Part shown: one piece after another, positions 44,287 through 53,533 of the stretch
How the letters are laid out: each line of letters opens with the position of its first letter
How positions within the stretch are numbered: position 1 is the first letter of the stretch
Assembly: GCA_963819785.1 (NCBI GenBank)
Contig: CAWFXW010000013.1
Span: 124,001-188,000 of the forward strand
Reading direction: 5' to 3'
DNA length: 64,000 nt
From: Palsa-504 sp963819785
GTDB lineage: Bacteria > Actinomycetota > Actinomycetes > Streptosporangiales > Streptosporangiaceae
Program-made: the position numbers and the translations under genes
The notes under the pieces: generated by a model
The model's database searches: none
The model's input: the letters and a program-made list of their open reading frames with translations, nothing else
What the model was told of the DNA's origin: nothing

Positions 44287-46158
44287 TCACTCCTCGAAGC
44301 GGCCGCCCAGGTACTTGGCCAGGAAGCGCTCGGCCGCGGCGTAGAACTTGATCCGGTTCGCCGGCTTGGCGAAGCCGTGGCCTTCGTCGGGGAACAGCAT
44401 GTACTCGTAGTCGATCCCGGCCTCGGCCAGCGCGGCGACGATCTGTTCCGACTCGGCCTGCTTGACCCGCGGGTCGTTGGCGCCCTGGGCGATCAGCAGC
44501 GGGATGCGGATGTCACGGGCCCGGGACAGCGGCGAGCGCGACCACAGGAACTCCTTGTCGGTCTCCGGGTTCCCCACCCGCTTGTACAGCTGCGCCTTGG
44601 CCGGCGCCCAGTACGGCGGGATCGTCTCCAGCAGCGTCTGCAGGTTCGACGGCCCGACGATGTCCACCGCGCAGCGGAAGACATCCGGGGTGAACGCCGC
44701 GCCGACCAGCGCCGCGTACCCGCCGTAGGAGCCGCCGTAGATCGCGATGCGGTCCCGGTCGGCCCAGCCCTGGTCGACCACGTGCCCGACCGCGTCGATC
44801 AGGTCGTCGTGCATCTTGGCGCCCCACTCGCGGTCGCCGGCGTTGACGAACGCCTTGCCGTAGCCGGTCGAACCGCGGTAGTTCACCTGGATGCACATGT
44901 AGCCCCGGTTCGCGAACCACTGAGCCTCGGGGTTCCAGCCCCACGTGTCACGGACTTGCGGCCCGCCGTGCACGTCGAGGACGGCCGGCAGCCCGGACCG
45001 CCCGGCGCCAGGCGGGAAGGTCACGTACCCGTGGACGGTCAGCCCGTCGCGCGTGGTGAACGAGAACGGCTCCATCCGGGCCAGTTCGTAGCGCGCCAGC
45101 TCGGGACGGCTCTCGAACAGGAAGCGGCCAGTGCGGGTGGCCCGGTCAAAGGCGTAGTACCGGACCGGGTCGGCGTCGTTGATGAACGCCACCAGCCAGG
45201 TGGCGTCCGCCTCGTCCCGGCCGACCAGCTGCGGGTCGCCCGGATCCAGCGCCCGGATCGCGTCGAAGCCGACCTGCACGGCGGGGTCGAGCACGTGATA
45301 GTCGGCGCGGTCTTTGAGCACCAGCACGACCTGCGGTTCGCGGGTGTCCGGATGCAAGACGGCGCCGGTCACGTCCGCGTCCGGGTCTTCCAGCAGGACC
45401 TGCTCTTGGCCGGAGGCGAGGTCGATCCGGACCAGCCGGCCGGTGTCCACCCCGAGCGAGCTGATCGCGATCAACGACTTGCCGTCGCCGGTGAACGCCA
45501 GCACGTCCGTGTTCGGCGCGTCGTCGGCCGGGATGGTGAACAACGTCCGGAAGTCGGACTCGGCATCGTCGCGCACCAGCACGTCGAGGCCGCCTTCAGG
45601 CAGCGGGTTGACCGCGCCGCGGACCACCATGTTCTCGTCCGCGAGCCAGCCCGCGTACCCGGGGTTCTCGATCAGCTTGGTCAGCTCCCCGGTCTTCAGG
45701 TCCAGCCGGAAGACGTCGTGCAGCTGCGGATTCTCCCGGTTTATCCCGACCAGGACCTCGTCACGGTGGCTCTTGCGGGTGGCGATGATCCGGGCCTGGA
45801 TACCCTCGAACGGCGTCAGGTCACGCTTCGCCAGGCCAGCCTGGCCGCCTGCGGCGGCGGGGGTGTCGAGGTCGACGTCGTACAGCCGCCAGTTCTCGTC
45901 CCCGCCGGTGTCCTGCACGTACAGCAGGTGCCGGTCATCGCGCGCCCAGGTGTAGGCCCGGATGCCCCGGTCGGTGTCGTCGGTCACCACCCGTGCCGCA
46001 TCCCAGTCGACGCCGGAGGCTCCGATCGGCGCGACCCAGACGTTGAGCACTCCCTTGTCCGGCGCGATCCAGGCCAGCCGGGTGCCGTCGGGGGAGATGT
46101 GCGGGCTGATGCGTTCCGGGTTGCCGAATAGCACGCTGCGGGGGATGAGATCGACCAT
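44287..46158 (-). CDS. S9 family prolyl-oligopeptidase-like peptidase
   Basis: 623 residues. A beta-propeller (residues 20-360) precedes an alpha/beta hydrolase domain with catalytic Ser in YGGSYGGYAALV, Asp in LIAQGANDPRVK and His in FPDEGHGFAKP. Between LYDVDLDT and RDLTPFEGIQAR the propeller holds a short Ala/Gly-rich insert (PAAAGGQAGLAK) encoded by a 25-bp palindromic word also found in glnE. No signal peptide is visible, so it is probably a cytoplasmic dipeptidyl- or oligopeptidase. Convergent with glnA2. Confidence 0.93.
   Translation of the reverse strand: MVDLIPRSVLFGNPERISPHISPDGTRLAWIAPDKGVLNVWVAPIGASGVDWDAARVVTDDTDRGIRAYTWARDDRHLLYVQDTGGDENWRLYDVDLDTPAAAGGQAGLAKRDLTPFEGIQARIIATRKSHRDEVLVGINRENPQLHDVFRLDLKTGELTKLIENPGYAGWLADENMVVRGAVNPLPEGGLDVLVRDDAESDFRTLFTIPADDAPNTDVLAFTGDGKSLIAISSLGVDTGRLVRIDLASGQEQVLLEDPDADVTGAVLHPDTREPQVVLVLKDRADYHVLDPAVQVGFDAIRALDPGDPQLVGRDEADATWLVAFINDADPVRYYAFDRATRTGRFLFESRPELARYELARMEPFSFTTRDGLTVHGYVTFPPGAGRSGLPAVLDVHGGPQVRDTWGWNPEAQWFANRGYMCIQVNYRGSTGYGKAFVNAGDREWGAKMHDDLIDAVGHVVDQGWADRDRIAIYGGSYGGYAALVGAAFTPDVFRCAVDIVGPSNLQTLLETIPPYWAPAKAQLYKRVGNPETDKEFLWSRSPLSRARDIRIPLLIAQGANDPRVKQAESEQIVAALAEAGIDYEYMLFPDEGHGFAKPANRIKFYAAAERFLAKYLGGRFEE
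45839..45863 (-). repeat. Family D 25-bp palindromic word (in S9 peptidase gene)
   Basis: Identical to 48261-48285 on the gene's coding strand. Built around GCCGCCGCAGGCGGC, it encodes P-A-A-A-G-G-Q-A in both genes. Confidence 0.7.
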
Positions 46159-46235
46159 GCCAAATGCCTACCACACCGCCCGGGGCACCCAGGCCGGCCA
46201 GCCGCCGGGTTCGCTCACGGGAGACAACCGCCCGG

Positions 46236-47779
46236 TTATCCGGAGAACCAGCGCGCCGGGGCCGGGTTGGTGTTGTGGTAGATGTGCTTCTTCTCCTGGT
46301 ACTCGTCCAGGCCGGAGGGGCCGAGCTCGCGGCCGATCCCGGACCGGCCGAACCCGCCCCACTCAGCCTGCGGCAGGTAGGGGTGGTAGTCGTTGATCCA
46401 CACCGTGCCGTGGCGCAGCGCGCCCGCGACCCGCTCGGCGCGGCCCGCGTCCGACGTCCACACCGCTCCGGCCAGGCCGTACGCCGTGTCGTTCCCCAGG
46501 GCGATCGCCTCGTCCTCGGTACTGAACCGCTCCACGGTCACCACCGGCCCGAACACCTCCTCCTGCACCACCGCCATCTCCCGGCGGCAGTCGGCGAACA
46601 CCGTCGGCCGCAGGAAGAAACCCCGGGCCAGCGACGGTGCGGCGGGACGCGAGCCGCCGGCCCGCAGCGACGCGCCCTCGGCCAGTCCGAGTGCGATGTA
46701 CCGCTCGACCTTGGCCCGGTGCGCCTCGGAAATCAGCGGGCCGCACTCGGTGTCCGGGTCCAGGCCGTTGCCCAGCCGGATCCGGTCCGCGCGGGCGGCC
46801 AGTTCCGCGACGAAGCTGTCGTGCAGGCGGTCCTGCACGATCAGCCGGGCGCCCGCCGAACACACCTGCCCCGAGTGCAGGAACGCGGCGGTCAGCGCGT
46901 TGTCGACCACGGTGTCGAAGTCGGTGTCGTCGAAGACGATGTTCGGGTTCTTGCCGCCCAGCTCGAGCGCGACCCGGCGCACCCCGTGCGCCGCCGAGGC
47001 CATGATCTTCTCGCCGGTGGCCAGCCCGCCGGTGAACGAGATCAGGTCCACGCCCTGATGCGCGACCAGCGCCTGCGCCGGCCGTCCCGCCCTGGCCCAG
47101 CAGCAGGTTCAGCACCCCAGGCGCGATCCCGGCCTCCTCGAACAAGCCCGACCAGCGCCACCGTGGACAGCGGGGTCAGCTCGCTGGGCTTGATCACCGT
47201 GGTGTTGCCCGCGGCCAGCGCCGGCGCGAGCTTCCAGGAGATCTGCAGCAGCGGGTAGTTCCACGGCGCGATGAGCGCGCACACGCCGACCGGCTCGTGG
47301 GTGATCCGGCTGACCACCCCGGCCCGGCCCGGATCCACCACCCGCCCGGCGTGCGAGCCCGCCATCCCGGCGTAGTACCGGAACACCGCGGTCGTGTCGT
47401 CCACGTCGGCCCGCGCCTCGTTCAGCGTCTTGCCGGTGTCCAGGCTCTCGGTGTGGGCGAGCTGCTCGCGGTCCCGCTGCAAGAACTCCGCGATCCGGCC
47501 GAGCAGCGCGGTCCGCTCGGTGATCGTCGACCGGCGCCACGGCCCGTCGTCGAACGCCTCCCGGGCCGCGGTCACGGCCGCGTCCACGTCGGCCGCCGAG
47601 GCCTCGGCCAGCGTCTCCAGCGGGGTCGCGTCGAACGGGTTGATGGTCTGTGACGTGCCCTCATCCGCGGCCGCGGTCCACTTGCCCGCGATGTAGAGGT
47701 ATTTCAAGGCGTTCTCCCAGGACTGCGCCGGATTTCGCTTCACTTTAGAAGCGACTTTAGACGCGCCCCGGGCGGCCAT
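46236..47779 (-). pseudogene. Aldehyde dehydrogenase (betaine-aldehyde type), two frameshifts
   Basis: Starting at ATG 47779 (MAARGASKVASKVK; TTG 47713 is an alternative), the frame gives YIAGKWTAAADEG, VCALIAPWNYPLLQISWKLAPALAAGN and KPSELTPLSTVALVG. An extra base near 47147 then shifts the frame to FEEAGIAPGVLNLLLGQG, and another near 47080 shifts it to GVDLISFTGGLATGEKI. After that come the catalytic Glu (ELGGKNPN) and Cys (SGQVCSAGA) and a normal C-terminus. All parts of a 490-500-residue NAD aldehyde dehydrogenase are present, so it is either recently broken or misread. Confidence 0.88.
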
Positions 47780-47812
47780 GACGACCTGACCGCGATCAAC
47801 TAGTTTTGCAGG

Positions 47813-50800
47813 GTGAGCGGCTCGCGGACCACGCTGGCCGGGCGGCTGGCCCGGCTCGGTTTCGCGGATGCCGCGCGAGCCGAACGCATGCTGCTCACCG
47901 ACCTCGGCATCGATCCCGAGGAGGCGGCGGGTGAGCCCGGCGGCGGCCCGCTGCTCACCGCGCTGGCCACCGCGGCCGATCCCGACCTGGCCCTGACCGG
48001 ACTGGCCCGGGTGTTCGGCGCCGCCGACGACCGGGCCGCCCTGCGCCAGGCCCTGCGCGACGAGCCCGATTTCCGCGACCGGCTGACCGCCGTCCTCGGC
48101 GTCAGTGCGGGCCTGGCCGACCACCTGGCCCGGCACCCCGGCGACGCCCAGATCCTCCGCGGGCCGGTCGTGCGCCCCGCCCCGGCCGAACTGCGTGAGC
48201 AGATGCTGCAGGCGGTCGGCGCCAACCCGCGTCTGGCCGAGCCGGTCGCAAGTCAGGACGCCCCCGCCGCCGCAGGCGGCCAGGCCAGCAAGGAGGAACC
48301 GGTCGCGGCGCTGGCCGCGGCGTACCGGCGTCGGCTGCTGCATCTGGCCGCCCGCGACATGACCGCGGTGGCCAGCGTGGAGGAGGTGGTCGAGGAACTC
48401 GCCGACATTGCCGCCGCGGTCCTGGAGGCGGCGCTCGCTGTGGCCAGGTCGGAACTGCCCCCCGGATCCCCGCCGTGCCGGCTGGCGGTGGTGGCCATGG
48501 GCAAGTGCGGCGCTCGCGAGCTGAACTACGCCAGCGACGTCGACGTGATCTTCGTGGCTGAACCGGTGAACGGGGACGAGACCGCGGCGCTGGCCACGGC
48601 CAGCCGCCTGGCCGCGGGCCTGATCGGCGTCTGCGCCCGGTCTACCCCCGAGGGCAGCATCTTCCCCGTCGACCCGAACCTGCGGCCGGAGGGCCGCCAG
48701 GGCCCGCTCGTGCGCACCCTGGCCAGCCACCGGGCCTACTACGAGCGCTGGGCCAAGACCTGGGAGTTCCAGGCGCTGCTCAAGGCCCGGCCGGTGGCCG
48801 GCGACATGGCCCTCGGCCAGGCCTACGCGGACACGTTCGGTCCGCTGGTCTGGCAGGCGGCGCGCCGGGAGCACTTCGTCGAGGACACCCAGGCCATGCG
48901 CCGCCGGGTGGAGCAGTCGCTGCCCGCCCGGCAGGCCGGGCGCGAGCTGAAGCTCGGTCCGGGCGGGCTGCGGGACATCGAGTTCGCCGTCCAGCTGCTG
49001 CAGCTGGTGCACGGCCGCACCGACGAGACGCTGCGCGCGCCCGCCACCTTGCCCGCGCTGGCCGCGCTGGCCGCGGGCGGATACGTCGGCCGCGCCGACA
49101 TGGACGAACTGGCCGCCGCCTACCGGTTCCTGCGCCGCACCGAGCACCTGCTCCAGCTGCACCGCCTCAGCCGTACCCACACCCTGCCCGAGGATCCCGC
49201 CGTACTTCGCAGGCTGGGCCGGGCGATGCGATCTTTTGATCTTCCGAACGGGCCGTGGTACCAGCCCTCGGCCACCAGCCGCAGCGACCCGGCGGTCGAG
49301 TTCGACGCGCTGTGGCGGCTGCACGCCAGGCAGGTCCGCCGGCTGCACGAGAAGCTGTTCTATCGGCCACTGCTCGACGCGGTGGCCCGGCTCCCGTCGG
49401 ACGCGGCGCGGCTGACCCCGGCCGAGGCCCGGGCCCGGCTCGAGGCGCTCGGCTACGTCGACCCGGCCGGCGCGCTGCGCCACATCGACTCACTGACCAC
49501 CGGAGTGTCCCGGCGGGCGGCGATCCAGCGCACCCTGCTGCCGGTCCTGCTCGGCTGGTTCGCGGACGCCGCCGAGCCCGATGCCGGCCTGCTGGCCTTC
49601 CGGCAGGTCAGCGAGGCGCTGGGGGAGAGCCCCTGGTACCTGAGGCTGTTGCGGGACGAGACGAAGGCGGCCGAGCGGATGGCGCACGTGCTGGCGTCCA
49701 GCCGGTACGCCACGGGCCTGCTGCTGCGCGCTCCGGACGCGGTGGCCATGTTCGCCGACGACGCCGAGCTCGCGCCGCGCGGCCTGGCCGCGCTGAGTTC
49801 GGAGATGATGGCGGCGGCCCAGCGCTACGACGACGACGCCGAGGCCGCGGTCTCGGCGATCCGGTCGGTCCGCCGCCGCGAGCTGCTCCGGATCTCGGCC
49901 GCTGACCTGCTGGGCGTCACCGAAGGCCTGGATGCCACCGGCGAGGCGCTCACCAGTGTCACCCGCGCCGCGGTGCAGACCGCGCTGGACGTGGCCATCA
50001 GGAAGGTCGCCGAGGAGCTGCGGCGGCCGCCGCCGACCCGGATCGCGGTGATCGCGATGGGCCGGTTCGGCGGCCACGAGTGCGGCTACGGCAGCGACGC
50101 GGACGTACTGTTCGTGCACGACCCGATCCCGGGCCGGCCAGAACGGGAAGCCTCAGATGCCGCGCACGCGGTGGCCGCGGAGCTGCGGCGGCTACTGGCC
50201 CTGCCGGTGCCCGACCCGGCCCTGGTGGTGGACGCCGACCTGCGGCCGGACGGCCGGCAGGGCCCCCTGGTCCGGACGCTGGCCGCCTACCGGGCGTACT
50301 ACCGGGGGCGGTCCGCGCCCTGGGAGGCGCAGGCCCTGCTGCGCGCCGAGCCGGCCGCCGGCGACACCGAGCTCGCCGAGCGTTTCATCCGGATGATCGC
50401 CGAGTTCCGCTATCCGCTGGACGGGATCGACCAGGCCGCCGTGCGCGAGATCCGCCGGATCAAGGCCCGGATGGAGGCCGAGCGGATCCCGCGCGGCGCG
50501 GACCGGGCGCTGCACGTCAAGCTCGGTCCCGGCGGGCTGTCCGACGTGGAGTGGACGATCCAGCTGCTCCAGCTGGAGCACGGCCACGCGGTGCCCGCGC
50601 TGCGCACCACCCGGACCGGCCCGGCCATGGCGGCGGCGGTGCGGGACGGCCTGCTGCCCGCCGACGACGCGGCCGCGCTCATGGCCGCCTGGCAGCTGGC
50701 CGCGCGGATCAGGAACGCGATCGTGCTGGTCCGCGGGCGTCCCGGTGACACGCTGCCGACCCGGCACGCCGAGCTGACCGCCGTGGCCCGGCTGCTCGGC

Positions 50801-50896
50801 TACCCGCCCGGCGACGCCGCGCAGGCCCTCGAGCAGGACTACCGCCGCGCCGCCCGCCGCGCCCGCACGGTCATGGAACAGCGGTTCTACGGCTGA
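47813..50896 (+). CDS. glnE: Glutamine synthetase adenylyltransferase/deadenylase
   Basis: 1027 residues. Two nucleotidyltransferase halves, each with the G-x-D-x-D type centre: ELNYASDVDVIFV at about residue 240 (deadenylase side) and ECGYGSDADVLFVHD at about 760 (adenylylase side). The helical linkers KLGPGGLRDIEFAVQLLQL and KLGPGGLSDVEWTIQLLQL are also present. It controls GlnA1-type GS in response to nitrogen. Two extra segments break the family pattern: ASQDAPAAAGGQASKEE (about 145-161, Family D word) and RSFDLPNGPWYQPSATSR (about 474-491, Family A repeat). Both sit between conserved blocks, and the frame stays open. GTG start. Confidence 0.95.
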   Translation: MSGSRTTLAGRLARLGFADAARAERMLLTDLGIDPEEAAGEPGGGPLLTALATAADPDLALTGLARVFGAADDRAALRQALRDEPDFRDRLTAVLGVSAGLADHLARHPGDAQILRGPVVRPAPAELREQMLQAVGANPRLAEPVASQDAPAAAGGQASKEEPVAALAAAYRRRLLHLAARDMTAVASVEEVVEELADIAAAVLEAALAVARSELPPGSPPCRLAVVAMGKCGARELNYASDVDVIFVAEPVNGDETAALATASRLAAGLIGVCARSTPEGSIFPVDPNLRPEGRQGPLVRTLASHRAYYERWAKTWEFQALLKARPVAGDMALGQAYADTFGPLVWQAARREHFVEDTQAMRRRVEQSLPARQAGRELKLGPGGLRDIEFAVQLLQLVHGRTDETLRAPATLPALAALAAGGYVGRADMDELAAAYRFLRRTEHLLQLHRLSRTHTLPEDPAVLRRLGRAMRSFDLPNGPWYQPSATSRSDPAVEFDALWRLHARQVRRLHEKLFYRPLLDAVARLPSDAARLTPAEARARLEALGYVDPAGALRHIDSLTTGVSRRAAIQRTLLPVLLGWFADAAEPDAGLLAFRQVSEALGESPWYLRLLRDETKAAERMAHVLASSRYATGLLLRAPDAVAMFADDAELAPRGLAALSSEMMAAAQRYDDDAEAAVSAIRSVRRRELLRISAADLLGVTEGLDATGEALTSVTRAAVQTALDVAIRKVAEELRRPPPTRIAVIAMGRFGGHECGYGSDADVLFVHDPIPGRPEREASDAAHAVAAELRRLLALPVPDPALVVDADLRPDGRQGPLVRTLAAYRAYYRGRSAPWEAQALLRAEPAAGDTELAERFIRMIAEFRYPLDGIDQAAVREIRRIKARMEAERIPRGADRALHVKLGPGGLSDVEWTIQLLQLEHGHAVPALRTTRTGPAMAAAVRDGLLPADDAAALMAAWQLAARIRNAIVLVRGRPGDTLPTRHAELTAVARLLGYPPGDAAQALEQDYRRAARRARTVMEQRFYG
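48261..48285 (+). repeat. Family D 25-bp palindromic word (in glnE)
   Basis: Identical to the reverse complement of 45839-45863; the similarity extends a few bases on either side (GAC before, GC after). Confidence 0.7.
49245..49259 (+). repeat. Family A dispersed repeat, copy 7 (inside glnE)
   Basis: Exact CGAACGGGCCGTGGT, preceded by TCTTTTGATCTTC. In the glnE frame it reads P-N-G-P-W-Y, a different frame from the argC copy. Confidence 0.75.
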
Positions 50897-50912
50897 CGGT
50901 CGGCAATCGGCC

Positions 50913-51272
50913 TCACGGCAGGCTCTCGATCATCTGGATGATTTCTTCGCGCGCGAAACCGTGCCGCCGGGCGAACTCGACCAGATCCCGCGTCCGGGCG
51001 AGCACCGCTCCGCGCGCTGGCGTGCCCACCACCGTGATGCCCCGGCCGCGCCGGAACTCCAGCAGGCCCTCTTCTCGCAGTATGTGCAGCGCGCGCAGCA
51101 CGGTGTTCTTGTTCACGCCCAGCACCGCCGCCAGATCCTTGGCCAGCGGCAGCCGTTCGCCGGGGGCCGCCTCGCCTTCGGCGATGGCCCGCCGGATCTG
51201 CGCAGCGACCTGATCGTGCAGCGGGACCGGACCGGTGCGATCAACGTTGACATCCAACATGGTCCTAGTCAT
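50913..51272 (-). CDS. GntR-family regulator, YtrA-like
   Basis: 119 residues from ATG 51272 (MTRTMLDVNVDRTGPVPLHDQVAAQIRRAIAEGEAAPGERLP). The winged helix includes DLAAVLGVNKNTVLRALHILREEGLLEFRRGRGI, with a short helical C-terminus as in the YtrA subfamily, which usually controls membrane transporters. It is divergent from a membrane-anchored protein and shares CAACGTTG palindromes with it. ATG 51260 is an alternative start. Confidence 0.88.
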   Translation of the reverse strand: MTRTMLDVNVDRTGPVPLHDQVAAQIRRAIAEGEAAPGERLPLAKDLAAVLGVNKNTVLRALHILREEGLLEFRRGRGITVVGTPARGAVLARTRDLVEFARRHGFAREEIIQMIESLP

Positions 51273-51305
51273 AGTAGTTCCATGTTGATGACCGGGCAAC
51301 GTTGA
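51242..51305. promoter_or_regulatory. Paired CAACGTTG palindromes at the GntR/membrane-protein promoter
   Basis: CAACGTTG at 51242-51249 and 51298-51305, 56 bp apart, each flanking one of the divergent starts. The first lies within the GntR coding start if ATG 51272 is used. Confidence 0.55.
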
Positions 51306-51307
51306 TC

Positions 51308-52564
51308 ATGAGCGTTCAGGTTGCGCCGCCCGCCGCGCCTGCCGCGGGCTCGGCGCAGGCGCTGTTCAAGGAGGCCCGGCGTCGGCGTCGGCGCAGGTGG
51401 CTGGCCGGGACCGGCGCCGTTCTGGTGGTCGCCGTCGCCGTCGCCGTCGCCGTCTCCGCCGTGCCCTGGCTCGGCCAGCCTGCTGGTCACGGATCAAGCG
51501 GAATGCGGTCGGCCGGCCCGGCTCGCGCCGTCTCGTCATCGGTGGCGCTGGTCTGGTTCGACGGGACCAGCCTGCGGGTGGGTTACCTCCAGCCGGGCGG
51601 GCGCGTCAGCGAGCACGCCGTGGCGGAGGTCAACGCGCACTACCTGCCCCTGGTCAGGGCGGGCGAGCGTGTGTACTGGGTCGATCCGGCTGGCACCTTC
51701 GTGCCCGCCCTGGGCCACTGGTCTCAGGTCGTCCGCTACCTGGACGTGGCCACTGGCAAGATCGGGATCGCGGGGGGCGGGCAGACCGTCTTCCTGTCCG
51801 CCGACGGCCGGGACCTGTTCATGTCGCAGACCGCCACCACCTTGACCGAGGCGCCGGTCACCGCCCCCGGTGCCGTCCGCCAGCTGACCCTCCCGGACGG
51901 CTGGTACCTGCCGGGCGGTGACGGCCTCGCCGACCTGTTCAGCGGGGCCGGCCTGGACACCGCGAACGGCATCGTCGTCGAGTCCCGGCAGTCCCCGAGC
52001 CCGGGTGGGCAGGTCCTCTCGTTGTGGAATCCGGGCCGCGCCCGAGTGACGGTAATCGGCCGGGCCCGCGGGATCATCGATGCCTACACGCCGCCCGGAG
52101 ACCACTACAGCCTCCTGGCCTGGCTGCCGGCCCGCTGCTGCGCCCTGGAGATCACGAACACCGCGACCCTGGCCACCACGACGGTGCCCAGCCCGCTGCC
52201 GGGCGGGTTCGCCCTGGGCGGCTCCTTCTCGCCAGCCGGACCGACGGGGGCCCGGCTGGCGGTGTTCCTCAACGCCGGGCCGGCTGGCCCGGCCCGGCTG
52301 GCCCTGGTCGATCCGGCCACCGGAGCAGTACGCGTCGTCCCGCAAACCCGGTTCGCCCTTGGTTCGGACGTGGCCTGGGCCCGCTGGCTGCCCGGCGCCG
52401 CCACGCTCCTCGCGGGCGCGACGACCGGGCGCAGCTACCTGGTAGATGCCGCGACGCTGTCTGCCCGGCAGCTGGTCGTCCGCGGCCGCGGGGCCGCGGA
52501 CCTCAACTACACCACGGCCGTGGTCCCGGGTCCTCGCTTACCCATTCCGGTGTCCTCGCCTTAG
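51308..52564 (+). CDS. Membrane-anchored beta-propeller-like protein
   Basis: 418 residues from ATG 51308. A basic cytoplasmic segment (KEARRRRRRRW) is followed by one transmembrane helix (AVLVVAVAVAVAVSAVPWL). A large extracytoplasmic domain of repeated beta-strands follows (VRYLDVATGKIGIAGGGQTVFLSADGRDLFM, LALVDPATGAVRVV). It resembles TolB/WD-type sensor proteins of unknown ligand. Divergent from, and probably regulated by, the GntR protein. Its 3' end overlaps the next, convergent gene by 4 nt. Confidence 0.8.
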   Translation: MSVQVAPPAAPAAGSAQALFKEARRRRRRRWLAGTGAVLVVAVAVAVAVSAVPWLGQPAGHGSSGMRSAGPARAVSSSVALVWFDGTSLRVGYLQPGGRVSEHAVAEVNAHYLPLVRAGERVYWVDPAGTFVPALGHWSQVVRYLDVATGKIGIAGGGQTVFLSADGRDLFMSQTATTLTEAPVTAPGAVRQLTLPDGWYLPGGDGLADLFSGAGLDTANGIVVESRQSPSPGGQVLSLWNPGRARVTVIGRARGIIDAYTPPGDHYSLLAWLPARCCALEITNTATLATTTVPSPLPGGFALGGSFSPAGPTGARLAVFLNAGPAGPARLALVDPATGAVRVVPQTRFALGSDVAWARWLPGAATLLAGATTGRSYLVDAATLSARQLVVRGRGAADLNYTTAVVPGPRLPIPVSSP

Positions 52565-53463
52565 GCCGTCCAGTGCCCGTTGGCCCGCAAGAGGCGCAGC
52601 GCGTCGACGGTCAGGAAGCCGCGCCAGTCCCGTTCGGCGGCCGGCGACCAGGCCAGCCAGTTGAACGTCCAGCCGCCGTCGTCGCGCTGGGCCCGGGCTA
52701 GGTGGTCCAGGTGCGCCTTGATGGTGGCCTCGTCGAACAGCCCGCGGGCCAGCGAATCCGGGTCTGGCGCGTAGTCCAGCGGGGTATGCACCTCGCCGGG
52801 TGCTTCCGGGTCCAGGGCCACCATCTTGCGCTCGAGGATCAGCGGGCCGACCCGGCCGAACACCTCACGCGCCCGGTCCCGGTCCGGCACGTGCTGCAGG
52901 AAGCTGAGCATGCCGAGCATCTCGTATTCGCCGCCCGGGCCGCCCGACAGCTCGCCGCCACCCGACCTGGTCAGCGCGTCGATCCTCGTCCACATCAGGC
53001 CGGTGGCCCGGTCGAGCCAGGAATGGCTGACGCCGCGGGCGTGCAGCGTGCCCGCGATCAGGCCGGTGGAGATGACTGAGGCGGGGTGGCCCTCCTCGGG
53101 AACCCACCACGGCGCGTGCGGCCAGGCCAGCAGTGACGGTTCGGTCCCGGCCGCGCCGCCCTCGGCGGGCGCGATCGCCGCCAGCCAGTCGCAGGCGCCG
53201 CGGACCAGGGCGTCGTCCCACGCGCCGGTCTCATCCATGATCCGCAGCGCCATCTCGACCGCCAGCGGCTGGCTGCCGGGGGCGCGGCAGTCGGGCTCCA
53301 GAGCGTGCCCGAACCCCCCGTCCGCGTTGCGGTAGGCGGCCACCGCGTCCCGCACCGGCTGGGCGTCGTCGTCGCCGAACAGCCGGGCGAACCGGCGCCG
53401 GTCGATGACCCTCGCGTTGGAAGCGATGAAAGAAGCGGCAGCATCGAAGTCAGGAGCGTTCAT
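52561..53463 (-). CDS. Alpha/alpha-barrel protein, terpene-cyclase/prenyltransferase-like
   Basis: 300 residues. Two D-G-G-[WF] repeats of the squalene-cyclase/prenyltransferase-beta fold are visible, AYRNADGGFGHAL (about residue 45) and ARAQRDDGGWTFNW (about 265). They are separated by helical pairs, and no D-x-D-D catalytic acid is seen. Such proteins are often enzymes of unknown substrate or structural barrels. ATG 53463 fits the family N-terminus FIASNARVIDRRRFARLFG. Confidence 0.82.
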   Translation of the reverse strand: MNAPDFDAAASFIASNARVIDRRRFARLFGDDDAQPVRDAVAAYRNADGGFGHALEPDCRAPGSQPLAVEMALRIMDETGAWDDALVRGACDWLAAIAPAEGGAAGTEPSLLAWPHAPWWVPEEGHPASVISTGLIAGTLHARGVSHSWLDRATGLMWTRIDALTRSGGGELSGGPGGEYEMLGMLSFLQHVPDRDRAREVFGRVGPLILERKMVALDPEAPGEVHTPLDYAPDPDSLARGLFDEATIKAHLDHLARAQRDDGGWTFNWLAWSPAAERDWRGFLTVDALRLLRANGHWTA

Positions 53464-53533
53464 CGCTCTATGACAGCACCCCAGGGCCGTCCCGTATTGA
53501 ACGAAACGGCCACCGCCGTGGCATGCTGGCTAG

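Noticed and set aside
47042..49483. 813-codon minus-strand frame opposite glnE
   Set aside because: Only its last part is the aldehyde dehydrogenase; the rest is an antisense shadow of glnE.
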